NCBI RefSeq assembly: GCF_009931695.1
Contig: NZ_CP048000.1
Span: forward strand, 3,551,501 to 3,615,500
Reading direction: 5' to 3'
Length of the DNA: 64,000 bases
Source: Anaerocolumna sedimenticola
Lineage (GTDB): Bacteria > Bacillota > Clostridia > Lachnospirales > Lachnospiraceae
Of this stretch, positions 56,513 through 64,000 are shown piece by piece (position 1 is the first letter of the stretch; each line of letters opens with the position of its first letter). The notes beneath the pieces were generated by a model, which ran no database searches, was not told the origin of the DNA, and worked only from the letters and a program-made list of their open reading frames with translations. The position numbers and the translations under genes were made by a program.

Positions 56513-57352
56513 CTATTTAGTTATCTGTCTTTCTAGGTTATTATACTTTTCACTTAAAACAATAATATCAATACGTCTATTTTTGGCTCTTTTTTCTTTC
56601 GTTGAATTATCTGTAATTGGTTTGTACTCTCCGTATCCAACTGCAACTACTTTTTCAGGTGAAACATTGCACTCATTAATAAATAATCGTACTACACTGG
56701 CCGCTCTTGCTGTAGACAATTCCCAATTGGAAGGGTAAACAGCGGAATGTATCGGGAGGTTGTCTGTATGACCTTCTATACGTATGTAATTATTCAAAGT
56801 ATTTATAATTTTAGCTATTTTTATTAATGTAAATTCGTTTTGAGGTTTGATCTCTGCACTTCCGGACTCAAATAGAATTGCATTATTAAGACTAATAATC
56901 AGGCCTCGCTTATCAATACTAGTTGTAATATCAGTGGTTAAATCCTCATTTTTGAACATAACTTCGAGCTTGGATTTTAATTCTTCTAAATTACCCAGTT
57001 CTGTCGTACCTAAGAATTCTTCTAATTCGTCCTGTGATACATTTGCCTGTTGCGTAGTATCAGTTTCACTATTTTCAGTACCTTGCTTCTGAGGTGTTTC
57101 TTCTTCCGCTCCTTCCGAATGATGTGGAACAAAAGAGTCACCAACACCGGATAAAATACCTTCCGAGCCAGACATCATACCCTCACGAAATGCTTCAGCA
57201 ATTTTTTCTGCTTTTGTTTCATCTACTTTACTTACGGCAAATAAGACTATAAAAACTGCTAATAGTAAAGTCATTAAATCAGAATATGGAAGCAGCCAGG
57301 CTTCACCGTTTTCCTCTTCACCATGTTTTTTTTGCTTGTGTTTTTTTGCCAT
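56513..57352 (-). CDS. motB: Flagellar stator protein MotB, second copy
   Basis: This 279-residue protein has one membrane segment with the ion-binding Asp in YSDLMTLLL, a Glu/Gln/Ser-rich linker and an OmpA-like domain (RIEGHTDNLPIH; ELSTARAASVVRLFI). AAGGAGAA lies before the ATG. It is 12 bases after the second motA on the minus strand. Its membrane segment differs from that of the operon MotB. Confidence 0.93.
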   Translation of the reverse strand: MAKKHKQKKHGEEENGEAWLLPYSDLMTLLLAVFIVLFAVSKVDETKAEKIAEAFREGMMSGSEGILSGVGDSFVPHHSEGAEEETPQKQGTENSETDTTQQANVSQDELEEFLGTTELGNLEELKSKLEVMFKNEDLTTDITTSIDKRGLIISLNNAILFESGSAEIKPQNEFTLIKIAKIINTLNNYIRIEGHTDNLPIHSAVYPSNWELSTARAASVVRLFINECNVSPEKVVAVGYGEYKPITDNSTKEKRAKNRRIDIIVLSEKYNNLERQITK

Positions 57353-57364
57353 GCTGTATTCTCC

Positions 57365-58150
57365 TTATTCCTGATTTAACTCACCAAGTATTTTTTCCTG
57401 TTTCGAATACGGAAGTACAGAAAGCAACTTTTCCTGTACCATAAGTGGAGATTCACCTTTTTGCAGAGATAGTATACCTTCAATAGCCATACCTTTAATT
57501 AATGCTTCTTCATGACTTTTTACTTTTAATTTTTTTGCAAATGGATTCCACAAAACATACCCTGTAAAAATACCAAGAATAGTTGCTATGAAAGCAGCGG
57601 CAATTGCTTCAGCCATAGCTTCTGTATCATCTATATGTGACATAGCAGCGATCAAACCAAATACGGCACCTAAAACACCTAAGGTTGGTGCATACATACC
57701 TGCTGATGAAAATATACTGGCATTTACCTCATGTCTTGCTTCCATTGCTGATATTTCAGCTCCAAGAATGTCTGTAATAACCTCTTCATCCATACCATCT
57801 ACAACCAGACGAAGTCCTTTTCTTATAAAAGGATCTTCTATATCATTCAATCTACCCTCTAATGACAAAAGTCCTTCTTTCCTGGTTACATTCGACAACT
57901 CAACCATTAAACGAATGATTTCCACCTCGGAAATACCCTTCCGTTTTGTAAATAGAATTTTAAATAATGATCCAAGGCTCTTGAGATTTTCACCAGGATA
58001 AGAATTTAGTATAGTAGCAACTGTACCAACAAATATAACAAAAAAAGCCGCCGGATTAATAAAAACCGTAAAACTAATGTGTTTAAATATCATTGCCCCG
58101 ACTACAGCAATAATTCCTACAATAATCCCCAGAAGTGTAGTAATTTCCAT
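57365..58150 (-). CDS. motA: Flagellar stator protein MotA, second copy
   Basis: This 261-residue protein has four membrane segments and the core SAGMYAPTLGVLGAVFGLIA. AAGGAG precedes the ATG. It forms a two-gene unit with the second motB and has its own sigma-A type promoter, so it can be expressed independently of the fla/che operon. Confidence 0.93.
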   Translation of the reverse strand: MEITTLLGIIVGIIAVVGAMIFKHISFTVFINPAAFFVIFVGTVATILNSYPGENLKSLGSLFKILFTKRKGISEVEIIRLMVELSNVTRKEGLLSLEGRLNDIEDPFIRKGLRLVVDGMDEEVITDILGAEISAMEARHEVNASIFSSAGMYAPTLGVLGAVFGLIAAMSHIDDTEAMAEAIAAAFIATILGIFTGYVLWNPFAKKLKVKSHEEALIKGMAIEGILSLQKGESPLMVQEKLLSVLPYSKQEKILGELNQE

Positions 58151-58196
58151 AAATTCTCCTTAAATTCAACAATAATTTATTAATTACGTATATTCA

Positions 58197-58225
58197 ATAA
58201 TATCATTTTATTTTCATTTAGACAA
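58197..58225 (-). promoter_or_regulatory. Sigma-A type promoter for the second motAB pair
   Basis: On the minus strand TTGTCT (58220-58225), 17 bases, TATTAT (58197-58202). I found no sigma-28 consensus here. The DNA from 58226 to about 58430 shows no further feature. Confidence 0.55.
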
Positions 58226-58433
58226 TTGGTATTTATTACATTATTTTAAAACTTAATACTTAACTTATTGGCACTTTTAATTATGAATTTATTCTTCTTA
58301 AAATCAATCATATAAAAGGATAATAACACTTCTGAATTTCCACAGACAAGATAAGAGGGCAGATTTAATTATTGCTAAAATATGGTAGAATTTATTATAT
58401 AATTGGTCATTACTAAATCATTTGCAAAGAAAA

Positions 58434-58468
58434 AGCTCTGAAAGCTTTAAATAAAAGCCTTCAGAGCC
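58434..58468 (-). terminator. Terminator of the tRNA-Leu gene
   Basis: On the minus strand GCTCTGAAGGCT and AGCTTTCAGAGC (plus-strand 58435-58467) form a stem followed by TTTTTC. Confidence 0.82.
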
Positions 58469-58479
58469 TTTTTAATTAC

Positions 58480-58562
58480 TGCGGATAGAGGGACTCGAAC
58501 CCTCACAAGGTCACCCTTGGCAGATTTTGAGTCTGCTGCGTCTGCCATTCCGCCACATCCGC
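58480..58562 (-). tRNA. tRNA-Leu (anticodon CAA)
   Basis: On the minus strand the acceptor stem GCGGATG pairs at the 3' end with the TATCCGC side. The anticodon stem GCAGA/TCTGC encloses the loop CTCAAAA, so the anticodon is CAA (reads UUG). The T arm GGGTTCGAGTCCC is present and the long variable arm marks a class II leucine tRNA. CCA is not encoded. Confidence 0.95.
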
Positions 58563-58697
58563 TTGAACCAGCGAAGATTATTTTATCATAATTAATTTCA
58601 ATATGCAAGTCTTAATATAAAATAAATGAAAAAAATTCTAAAATATCTATTTATTTGAATAACAAGCGTATGATTCTGATAAAATGCAAAAGATTAG

Positions 58698-58726
58698 TTG
58701 AAACCTTACATAAAAAAGGGTAAAAT
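58698..58726 (+). promoter_or_regulatory. Sigma-A type promoter for the anti-sigma-like gene and polA
   Basis: TTGAAA, 17 bases, TAAAAT (58721-58726), 50 bases before the first gene. A weaker site (TTGAAT, 17 bases, GATAAA) lies at 58655-58683. Confidence 0.55.
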
Positions 58727-58777
58727 GAATTATTAACGGATACAATATTTACTAGTTGTATACGCAGGAGGATATTT

Positions 58778-59407
58778 ATGAATTGCATTAGTATTCAAAG
58801 GCTCATTGTGCCATTTATAAATGATGAATTAAATATAAGCCAATTGGAAGAATTCATTCATCATATTCATTCGTGTCCAGACTGCATGGAGGAATTAGAA
58901 GTGCATTACGTACTTTTAGCCGGTATGAAACAATTAGACGAAGATAAAGAACTGTCTGATAACTTTCATCAGGATTTAATGGATTTATTAAGGCTATCGG
59001 AAGACCGCATTATACATGACAAATTCTTACATATCAGAAAACGGATTATATTAATAATCGTGATTACATTAGTAGCAATCGTCTCCAGTTTTCGAATTGG
59101 TGAATTTGTAGTGGAGGATGTATTAAATAACGATAATAAGGAAAGTGATTTTTTAGTTGATAATATATTCCTGGTAGATAAGCCGGCTGCGTTTGGTAAT
59201 GCGGAGGCAGAACTTGATAATAATAGTTTATCCGGTATGATAATGAATCATTTATCTGACATATATGTTTATCTCAAAACAACGGATCCGGAAGGGGCTA
59301 AACGAATGGAAGAAAAATTGGGCGACCGGATATGGAAAGATGCCAAAATTCAAAAAAGCATAGGAATGGATTTTAACGTAGATGATTGGATTTTATGGAA
59401 TTATTAA
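58778..59407 (+). CDS. Putative zinc-finger anti-sigma-like membrane protein
   Basis: This 209-residue protein begins with a zf-HC2-like motif (HIHSCPDC, H-x3-C-x2-C, about residues 28-35), followed by one membrane segment (about 88-105) and an extracellular part. That design is typical of anti-sigma factors of ECF sigmas, but no ECF sigma gene is adjacent. It sits seven bases before the upstream limit of polA and is probably co-transcribed with it. AGGAGG precedes the ATG. Partner and signal are unknown. Confidence 0.7.
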   Translation: MNCISIQRLIVPFINDELNISQLEEFIHHIHSCPDCMEELEVHYVLLAGMKQLDEDKELSDNFHQDLMDLLRLSEDRIIHDKFLHIRKRIILIIVITLVAIVSSFRIGEFVVEDVLNNDNKESDFLVDNIFLVDKPAAFGNAEAELDNNSLSGMIMNHLSDIYVYLKTTDPEGAKRMEEKLGDRIWKDAKIQKSIGMDFNVDDWILWNY

Positions 59408-59428
59408 ATAGGAATGAGGAGAAGAAAA

Positions 59429-62077
59429 GTGAAAAAAATAGTATTAATTGACGGACATAGTATATTAAATCGTGCATTCTATGCAATACCCGATCTTACA
59501 AATTCAGAGGGTATTCATACCAATGCCATATTAGGTTTCTTAAATATTATGTTTAAAATATTAGATGAGGAGAAACCGGAATATCTTACCGTAGCATTTG
59601 ATGTTCATCAACCGACTTTCCGTCATGAGATGTTTGAACAATATAAAGGAACCAGAAAATCTATGCCTGAGGAATTGCGTGAACAGGTTCCGCTTATGAA
59701 AGAGGTACTTAAAGCCATGGGCATAACCATCATGGAAAAACCGGGTTATGAGGCAGATGATGTATTGGGAACCATAGCGAAAACCAGCGAACAAAAGGGG
59801 TACCAGGTATCCTTAGTATCCGGAGACAGGGATTTACTCCAACTTGCCAGTGAAAATATCAAAATACGTATTCCAAAGACAAAAAAAGGAGGCACAGAAA
59901 TTGAAAACTATAACACGCAGGATGTTATAGAAACCTATGGTGTTACTCCAAAGCAATTTATTGATTTAAAGGGTTTGATGGGAGACACTTCCGATAATAT
60001 ACCAGGAGTTCCCGGAATTGGTGAGAAAACAGCAGGAAAGATCATATCCACTTATGATTCCATTGAAAATGCTTATGAACATTTAGAGGAAATAGGACCG
60101 GCCAAAGCTAAGGAAGCATTAAGAAATAATCACGATTTAGCTATTTTAAGTAAAACCTTAGCAACGATTAAAACGGATTGCGATATAGAGTTTCATCTCG
60201 AAGATGCTCTGGTCGGTAATCTATATAATGAAGGTGCTTATTCTTTCTTTAAAAGATTGGAGTTTAAAAGTCTGTTAAACCGTTTCCAATTGGAAGTAAC
60301 CCATTATGAAGGGATTGAAGAGTATTTTAAAGTACTTAATGACTTGGAACAGGCAGAGATGGTATTTAACAAACTGCTAAAGTCAGCTTCTGGGCATATG
60401 ACAGCAGGTCTCCAGTTTATAACCGCGGGTGATAAAATTTTAGGATTATCTTTAACCTACAGTGATAAAGATATTTATTTTATTAAGGTGGAAGGATTTA
60501 TTACAGAAGAGTATTTAAAAGATAAAGTATGTAACTTACTCGATACTCCAATCAGTTTGGCTACTATAAATCTGAAACCACAATTAGATTATATCAGGGC
60601 AGCTGAGAAAAGTAATGTTTTTGATGAAGGAATAGCCGCATATCTATTAAACCCTTTAAATAGTACCTATTATTATGATGATATTGCAAGAGATTATTTG
60701 AAAATGACAATACCATCCATGAATGATTTATTTGGAAAAAATGATATCGCTAACTTAAGTTCCGAAAATGATAAGGAATTCCGTAACTATTGCTGTTATC
60801 AGAGTTATGTCTGTTATAAGGCATATGAACCTTTAGTGGATGCTCTTAAGAATACGGATATGTATCAATTATTCGTTACTATTGAAATGCCGCTGGTTTA
60901 TACGTTATATGATATGGAACTAAGAGGAATTCATATAAACAGGGAGGAATTAAAAAAATACGGTGAAAAACTTGCCGTAGGAATAGCAGATTTGGAGACT
61001 AAGATCTATCATCTGGTAGGAGAAGAATTTAATATTAATTCTCCAAAACAATTAGGTGTAATTTTATTCGAAAAATTAAGGCTTCCTTTTGGTAAAAAGA
61101 CGAAAACCGGTTATTCTACTTCTGCAGATATTTTGGATAAATTGGTACAAGAGCATCCAGTTGTCAGTATGATTCTGGAATACAGACAGCTAACCAAGTT
61201 AAAATCCACCTATGCAGACGGTCTTGCAACCTATATTGGAAATGATGAAAGAATCCATGGAAAATTTCATCAAACGATTGCTGCTACGGGAAGAATCAGC
61301 AGTACGGAACCGAATCTGCAGAATATTCCCATACGAATGGAATTAGGCAGAGAAATCAGAAAAGTTTTTATACCGGAAGATGGCTATATCTTTCTAGATG
61401 CGGATTATTCACAGATTGAGCTGAGAGTATTGGCTCACATGTCGGAAGATGAAAGGTTAATTGCTGCTTACAGAGAGGCTCAGGATATTCATCGGATCAC
61501 TGCTTCCCAGGTATTCCACACACCTCTGGATGAAGTTACACCATTACAAAGAAGTAATGCAAAAGCAGTTAATTTTGGAATCGTATATGGAATTAGTTCT
61601 TTCGGATTAGGACAAGGGCTAAATATATCCAGAAAAGAAGCCGAAGATTATATTAACAGGTATTTTGAAACTTATCCAAGAGTAAAGCAATATCTGGATG
61701 ATTTGGTTCTAAACGGAAAGAAAAATGGTTATGTTACTACCTTATTCGGCAGAAGAAGACCAATACCTGAGCTAAGTTCCTCCAACTTTATGCAGCGATC
61801 TTTTGGAGAAAGAGTTGCCATGAATTCGCCGATTCAGGGAACGGCTGCAGATATTATTAAAATAGCCATGATTCGTGTCAATGAACGGCTGAAAGAATTA
61901 AAACTTCGTTCCAGACTGATATTACAGATTCATGATGAATTATTAATTGAAGCTCATAAGGAGGAAATAGAAGAAGTGAGCAGCATATTAAAGGAAGAAA
62001 TGCAGAAAGCTGCAAATATGAGTATACCGTTAGAAGTGGAAGTAAAAACAGGTACAAACTGGTACGAAGCAAAATAA
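59429..62077 (+). CDS. polA: DNA polymerase I (PolA)
   Basis: About 882 residues. The N-terminal 5'-3' exonuclease (LIDGHSILNRAFYA; YEADDVLGT; GDRDLLQLA) is intact. The middle 3'-5' exonuclease-like domain lacks a recognisable D-x-E motif, so proofreading is probably absent, as in Bacillus Pol I. The polymerase motifs are A (DADYSQIELRVLAH), B (RSNAKAVNFGIVYG) and C (LQIHDELLIEA). The start is GTG 59429 with GAGGAG upstream; ATG 59414 covers that site. Confidence 0.97.
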   Translation: MKKIVLIDGHSILNRAFYAIPDLTNSEGIHTNAILGFLNIMFKILDEEKPEYLTVAFDVHQPTFRHEMFEQYKGTRKSMPEELREQVPLMKEVLKAMGITIMEKPGYEADDVLGTIAKTSEQKGYQVSLVSGDRDLLQLASENIKIRIPKTKKGGTEIENYNTQDVIETYGVTPKQFIDLKGLMGDTSDNIPGVPGIGEKTAGKIISTYDSIENAYEHLEEIGPAKAKEALRNNHDLAILSKTLATIKTDCDIEFHLEDALVGNLYNEGAYSFFKRLEFKSLLNRFQLEVTHYEGIEEYFKVLNDLEQAEMVFNKLLKSASGHMTAGLQFITAGDKILGLSLTYSDKDIYFIKVEGFITEEYLKDKVCNLLDTPISLATINLKPQLDYIRAAEKSNVFDEGIAAYLLNPLNSTYYYDDIARDYLKMTIPSMNDLFGKNDIANLSSENDKEFRNYCCYQSYVCYKAYEPLVDALKNTDMYQLFVTIEMPLVYTLYDMELRGIHINREELKKYGEKLAVGIADLETKIYHLVGEEFNINSPKQLGVILFEKLRLPFGKKTKTGYSTSADILDKLVQEHPVVSMILEYRQLTKLKSTYADGLATYIGNDERIHGKFHQTIAATGRISSTEPNLQNIPIRMELGREIRKVFIPEDGYIFLDADYSQIELRVLAHMSEDERLIAAYREAQDIHRITASQVFHTPLDEVTPLQRSNAKAVNFGIVYGISSFGLGQGLNISRKEAEDYINRYFETYPRVKQYLDDLVLNGKKNGYVTTLFGRRRPIPELSSSNFMQRSFGERVAMNSPIQGTAADIIKIAMIRVNERLKELKLRSRLILQIHDELLIEAHKEEIEEVSSILKEEMQKAANMSIPLEVEVKTGTNWYEAK

Positions 62078-62128
62078 CGTATCTATGCTGAATGAAACGA
62101 AATAACATCATTATACAGGAGACGGGAT

Positions 62129-62716
62129 ATGAAAGTAATTGGTATTACCGGTGGAGTTGGCAGCGGTAAGTCCTTAATCGCAGGTATTATGAAAGAACAT
62201 TATCATGCTTATTTAATAAATACGGATCAAATTGCACATGCACTGATGGAAAAAGGAAAGGTATCCTATAATCTCATAGTTAGTTATTTTGGTGAGGGAA
62301 TTTTAAATTCATCCGGTGATATTGACCGGATGGTGTTAGGGAATATCGTATATCAAACACCGGATAAACTCTTAAAATTAAATTCTTTCACCCATCCCTA
62401 TGTAATGGATTATGTGAAAGAACTAATTGATGAAAAAAGGAAAGAAAATGAAAAGCTGATTTGCGTGGAAACTGCATTACCGGTACAGGCGGGCTTAAAA
62501 GAGTTCTGTGATGCAATTTGGTATGTTTTTGCTCCGGAAGACATTCGAAGAGACCGTCTGAAACAATCGAGAAATTATGATGAACATAAAATAGATAAAA
62601 TATTCAAAAATCAAATCAGCGATTTGGATTACCGCAATAACAGCACCCATGTTATAATAAATGATTGCTCCAGGGAAAAAATACTGGAGCAAATCGAAGT
62701 TTTACTAGAGAAATAG
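62129..62716 (+). CDS. coaE: Dephospho-CoA kinase (CoaE)
   Basis: This 195-residue enzyme makes the last step of CoA synthesis. The P-loop GGVGSGKSL is near residue 8 and the family segment NTDQIAHALME follows. It is placed directly after polA, as in many Firmicutes. The R3 repeats begin 13 bases after its stop. Confidence 0.96.
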   Translation: MKVIGITGGVGSGKSLIAGIMKEHYHAYLINTDQIAHALMEKGKVSYNLIVSYFGEGILNSSGDIDRMVLGNIVYQTPDKLLKLNSFTHPYVMDYVKELIDEKRKENEKLICVETALPVQAGLKEFCDAIWYVFAPEDIRRDRLKQSRNYDEHKIDKIFKNQISDLDYRNNSTHVIINDCSREKILEQIEVLLEK

Positions 62717-62728
62717 CCAAAGTTATAA

Positions 62729-62903
62729 TATAATGAGAACGGAGAGAGGAAAATACAAGCTTGCTTGTATTTTTCGAACGGAGTGACAAGAGCATGAACA
62801 CGGTTTATGTTCATGATATAATGAGAACGGAGAGAGGAAAATACAAGCTTGCTTGTATTTTTCGAACGGAGTGACAAGAGCATGAACACGGTTTATGTTC
62901 ATG
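62729..62903. repeat. Two tandem 88-bp palindromic units (R3)
   Basis: Units begin at 62729 and 62817 and are nearly identical. Each contains AAAATACAAGC-TT-GCTTGTATTTT (11-bp perfect arms) and CATGAACA...TGTTCATG (8-bp arms). The text CAAGCTTGCTTG...TTCGAACG is shared with R2 at 54643. Short reading frames starting at the ATGs inside the repeats look fortuitous. Confidence 0.88.
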
Positions 62904-62942
62904 TTATAACCAATAATTTAGGCATACGTTTGGGGATTTTGT

Positions 62943-64000
62943 ATGGAAAACAAAAGATATCCGGAGCATTTAGTATTTGGATTAGATATCGGAACCAGAA
63001 GTATTGTTGGCACAGTAGGCTACCGGGAGAATAACCAAAATTTCATAGTAGTTGCCCAATGTGTAAGAGAGCATGATACCCGTGCTATGATGGACGGACA
63101 GATTCACGATATTCCTAAAGTTTCCGAAACAATACTTGAAGTGAAAAAAGAATTAGAAGCCCAGATTGGCAGAAAGCTGACCGATGTTTGTATTGCAGCC
63201 GCAGGCAGGGTGTTAAAAACAGTAACGGTAAGTGCAGAATATGAATTCCCAAGTGAAACAACTTTAAATGAAGAACATATACATTCCCTGGAATTGATTG
63301 GTGTGGAAAAAGCATACGATACTCTCAGGGAAGAGGTTAAGGAAGATAAAATTAATTTTTACTGTGTCGGTTATTCTGTGATCCGGTACTTTTTAAACGG
63401 ATATTCCATGATAAAGTTAGAGGGGCATAAAGCCAGTAAAATCGGAACGGAATTGTTAGCAACCTTTTTGCCGGATGAAGTTATTGATGGGTTGTATACA
63501 GCTGTAGAACGCGCCGGTCTGCAGGTTGCGAACCTGACTTTGGAGCCGATTGCAGCTATTAATGTAGCCATTCCTGAGAAATTCCGCCTATTGAATATAG
63601 CAATGATTGATGTGGGGGCAGGAACCTCGGATATATCCATAACCAAGGACGGAAGTATCATTGCCTACGGTATGATTCCTTATGCCGGCGATGAAATAAC
63701 AGAAGCGATTGTGCAAAAATATCTGGTGGAATTTAAAACGGCAGAAATAATGAAATTAGCCTGCTTAAGAAAGAAAAAAGTTACCTATAAGGATATTATG
63801 GGAATCAACCACAAGGTAACAACAGAAGAAATTATTGACTCTGTTTCCGAAGCAGTACATAGAATAACTAAATGCGTTGCGGAGAAAATTATTGAACTCA
63901 ATGGCGGAAAATCCGTCAGTGCTGTTTTTGTAGTAGGCGGTGGTGGGAAAATACCCGGATTTGTAACCAGTCTGGCGGAATATCTGAATCTACCGAATGA
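62943..64000 (+). CDS. FtsA-family actin-like ATPase (incomplete at the window end)
   Basis: At least 352 residues, open to the edge. Actin-fold motifs are visible: phosphate 1 LDIGTRSIVGT near residue 15, phosphate 2 IDVGAGTSDISI near 220 and the adenosine motif VVGGGGKIPG near 335, with an FtsA-like SHS2 insertion in between. Such proteins anchor FtsZ or act in related membrane-linked filaments. Because no ftsA precedes ftsZ in this genome segment, it could be the working FtsA or a paralogue. Confidence 0.82.
   Translation, partial: MENKRYPEHLVFGLDIGTRSIVGTVGYRENNQNFIVVAQCVREHDTRAMMDGQIHDIPKVSETILEVKKELEAQIGRKLTDVCIAAAGRVLKTVTVSAEYEFPSETTLNEEHIHSLELIGVEKAYDTLREEVKEDKINFYCVGYSVIRYFLNGYSMIKLEGHKASKIGTELLATFLPDEVIDGLYTAVERAGLQVANLTLEPIAAINVAIPEKFRLLNIAMIDVGAGTSDISITKDGSIIAYGMIPYAGDEITEAIVQKYLVEFKTAEIMKLACLRKKKVTYKDIMGINHKVTTEEIIDSVSEAVHRITKCVAEKIIELNGGKSVSAVFVVGGGGKIPGFVTSLAEYLNLPN

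Noticed and set aside
62849..63034. A 61-codon gene between coaE and the FtsA-like gene
   Set aside because: It starts inside a repeat unit and overlaps the FtsA-like gene in another frame; the product resembles nothing.
1..64000. Prophage, toxin-antitoxin or defence island
   Set aside because: No integrase, structural phage gene, restriction enzyme or recognisable toxin pair is present; gene content is housekeeping, sporulation and motility.

Overview
The window is a low-GC, tightly packed bacterial chromosome segment. It carries a peptidoglycan/division cluster, the sporulation pair spoIIGA-sigE with sigG, codY, and one very long fla/che operon ordered as in Bacillus and Clostridia. A class B PBP of SpoVD type, a YlmC/YmxH-type sporulation protein and fliY with a CheC domain complete the picture. 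The best reading is an endospore-forming, flagellated member of the Clostridia, most likely Lachnospiraceae (Clostridium cluster XIVa). That placement rests on gene content and order, not on a database comparison.

Layout. 1-8.2 kb: division/wall cluster (spoVD-type PBP, mraY, murD, ftsW, murA, divIB/ftsQ, ftsZ) closed by a strong terminator. No murG lies between ftsW and murA and no ftsA lies before ftsZ; an FtsA-family ATPase appears at the far end of the window. 8.4-11.6 kb: spoIIGA-sigE-sigG and, convergent, ylmC. 11.7-18.1 kb: nrdR behind a long structured leader, an acetyltransferase, comM, dprA, topA. 18.1-19.2 kb: codY. 19.4-54.6 kb: the fla/che operon from flgB to the post-sigD genes: rod, MS ring, switch, export gate, hook, a stator (motAB), FlhF/FlhG, a PilZ protein, cheB-cheA-W-C-D, sigD, a FapA-type DUF342 protein and three further genes. 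54.8-58.2 kb: a DUF434-like gene, then on the minus strand a lipoprotein gene and a second motAB pair. 58.5 kb: tRNA-Leu(CAA), minus strand. 58.7-64 kb: putative anti-sigma protein, polA, coaE and an FtsA-like ATPase running off the end.

The most unusual content is in non-coding DNA. (1) The leaders of nrdR and flhA share a clearly homologous pseudoknotted RNA-like motif that matches no riboswitch class I can name from memory. (2) A three-hairpin element with compensatory base changes occurs once in the codY leader and as four tandem 96-bp units between cheD and the sigD region. (3) Two other palindromic repeat pairs (about 54.7 and 62.8 kb) share a core.

Three genes are disrupted in the same way: fliI is frameshifted, cheB is fused in frame to cheA, and the mltG-like gene is frameshifted. 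Each is explained by one missing base in a short homopolymer. That is either a sequencing/assembly artefact or real damage to motility, and it should be resolved before any conclusion about motility is drawn.
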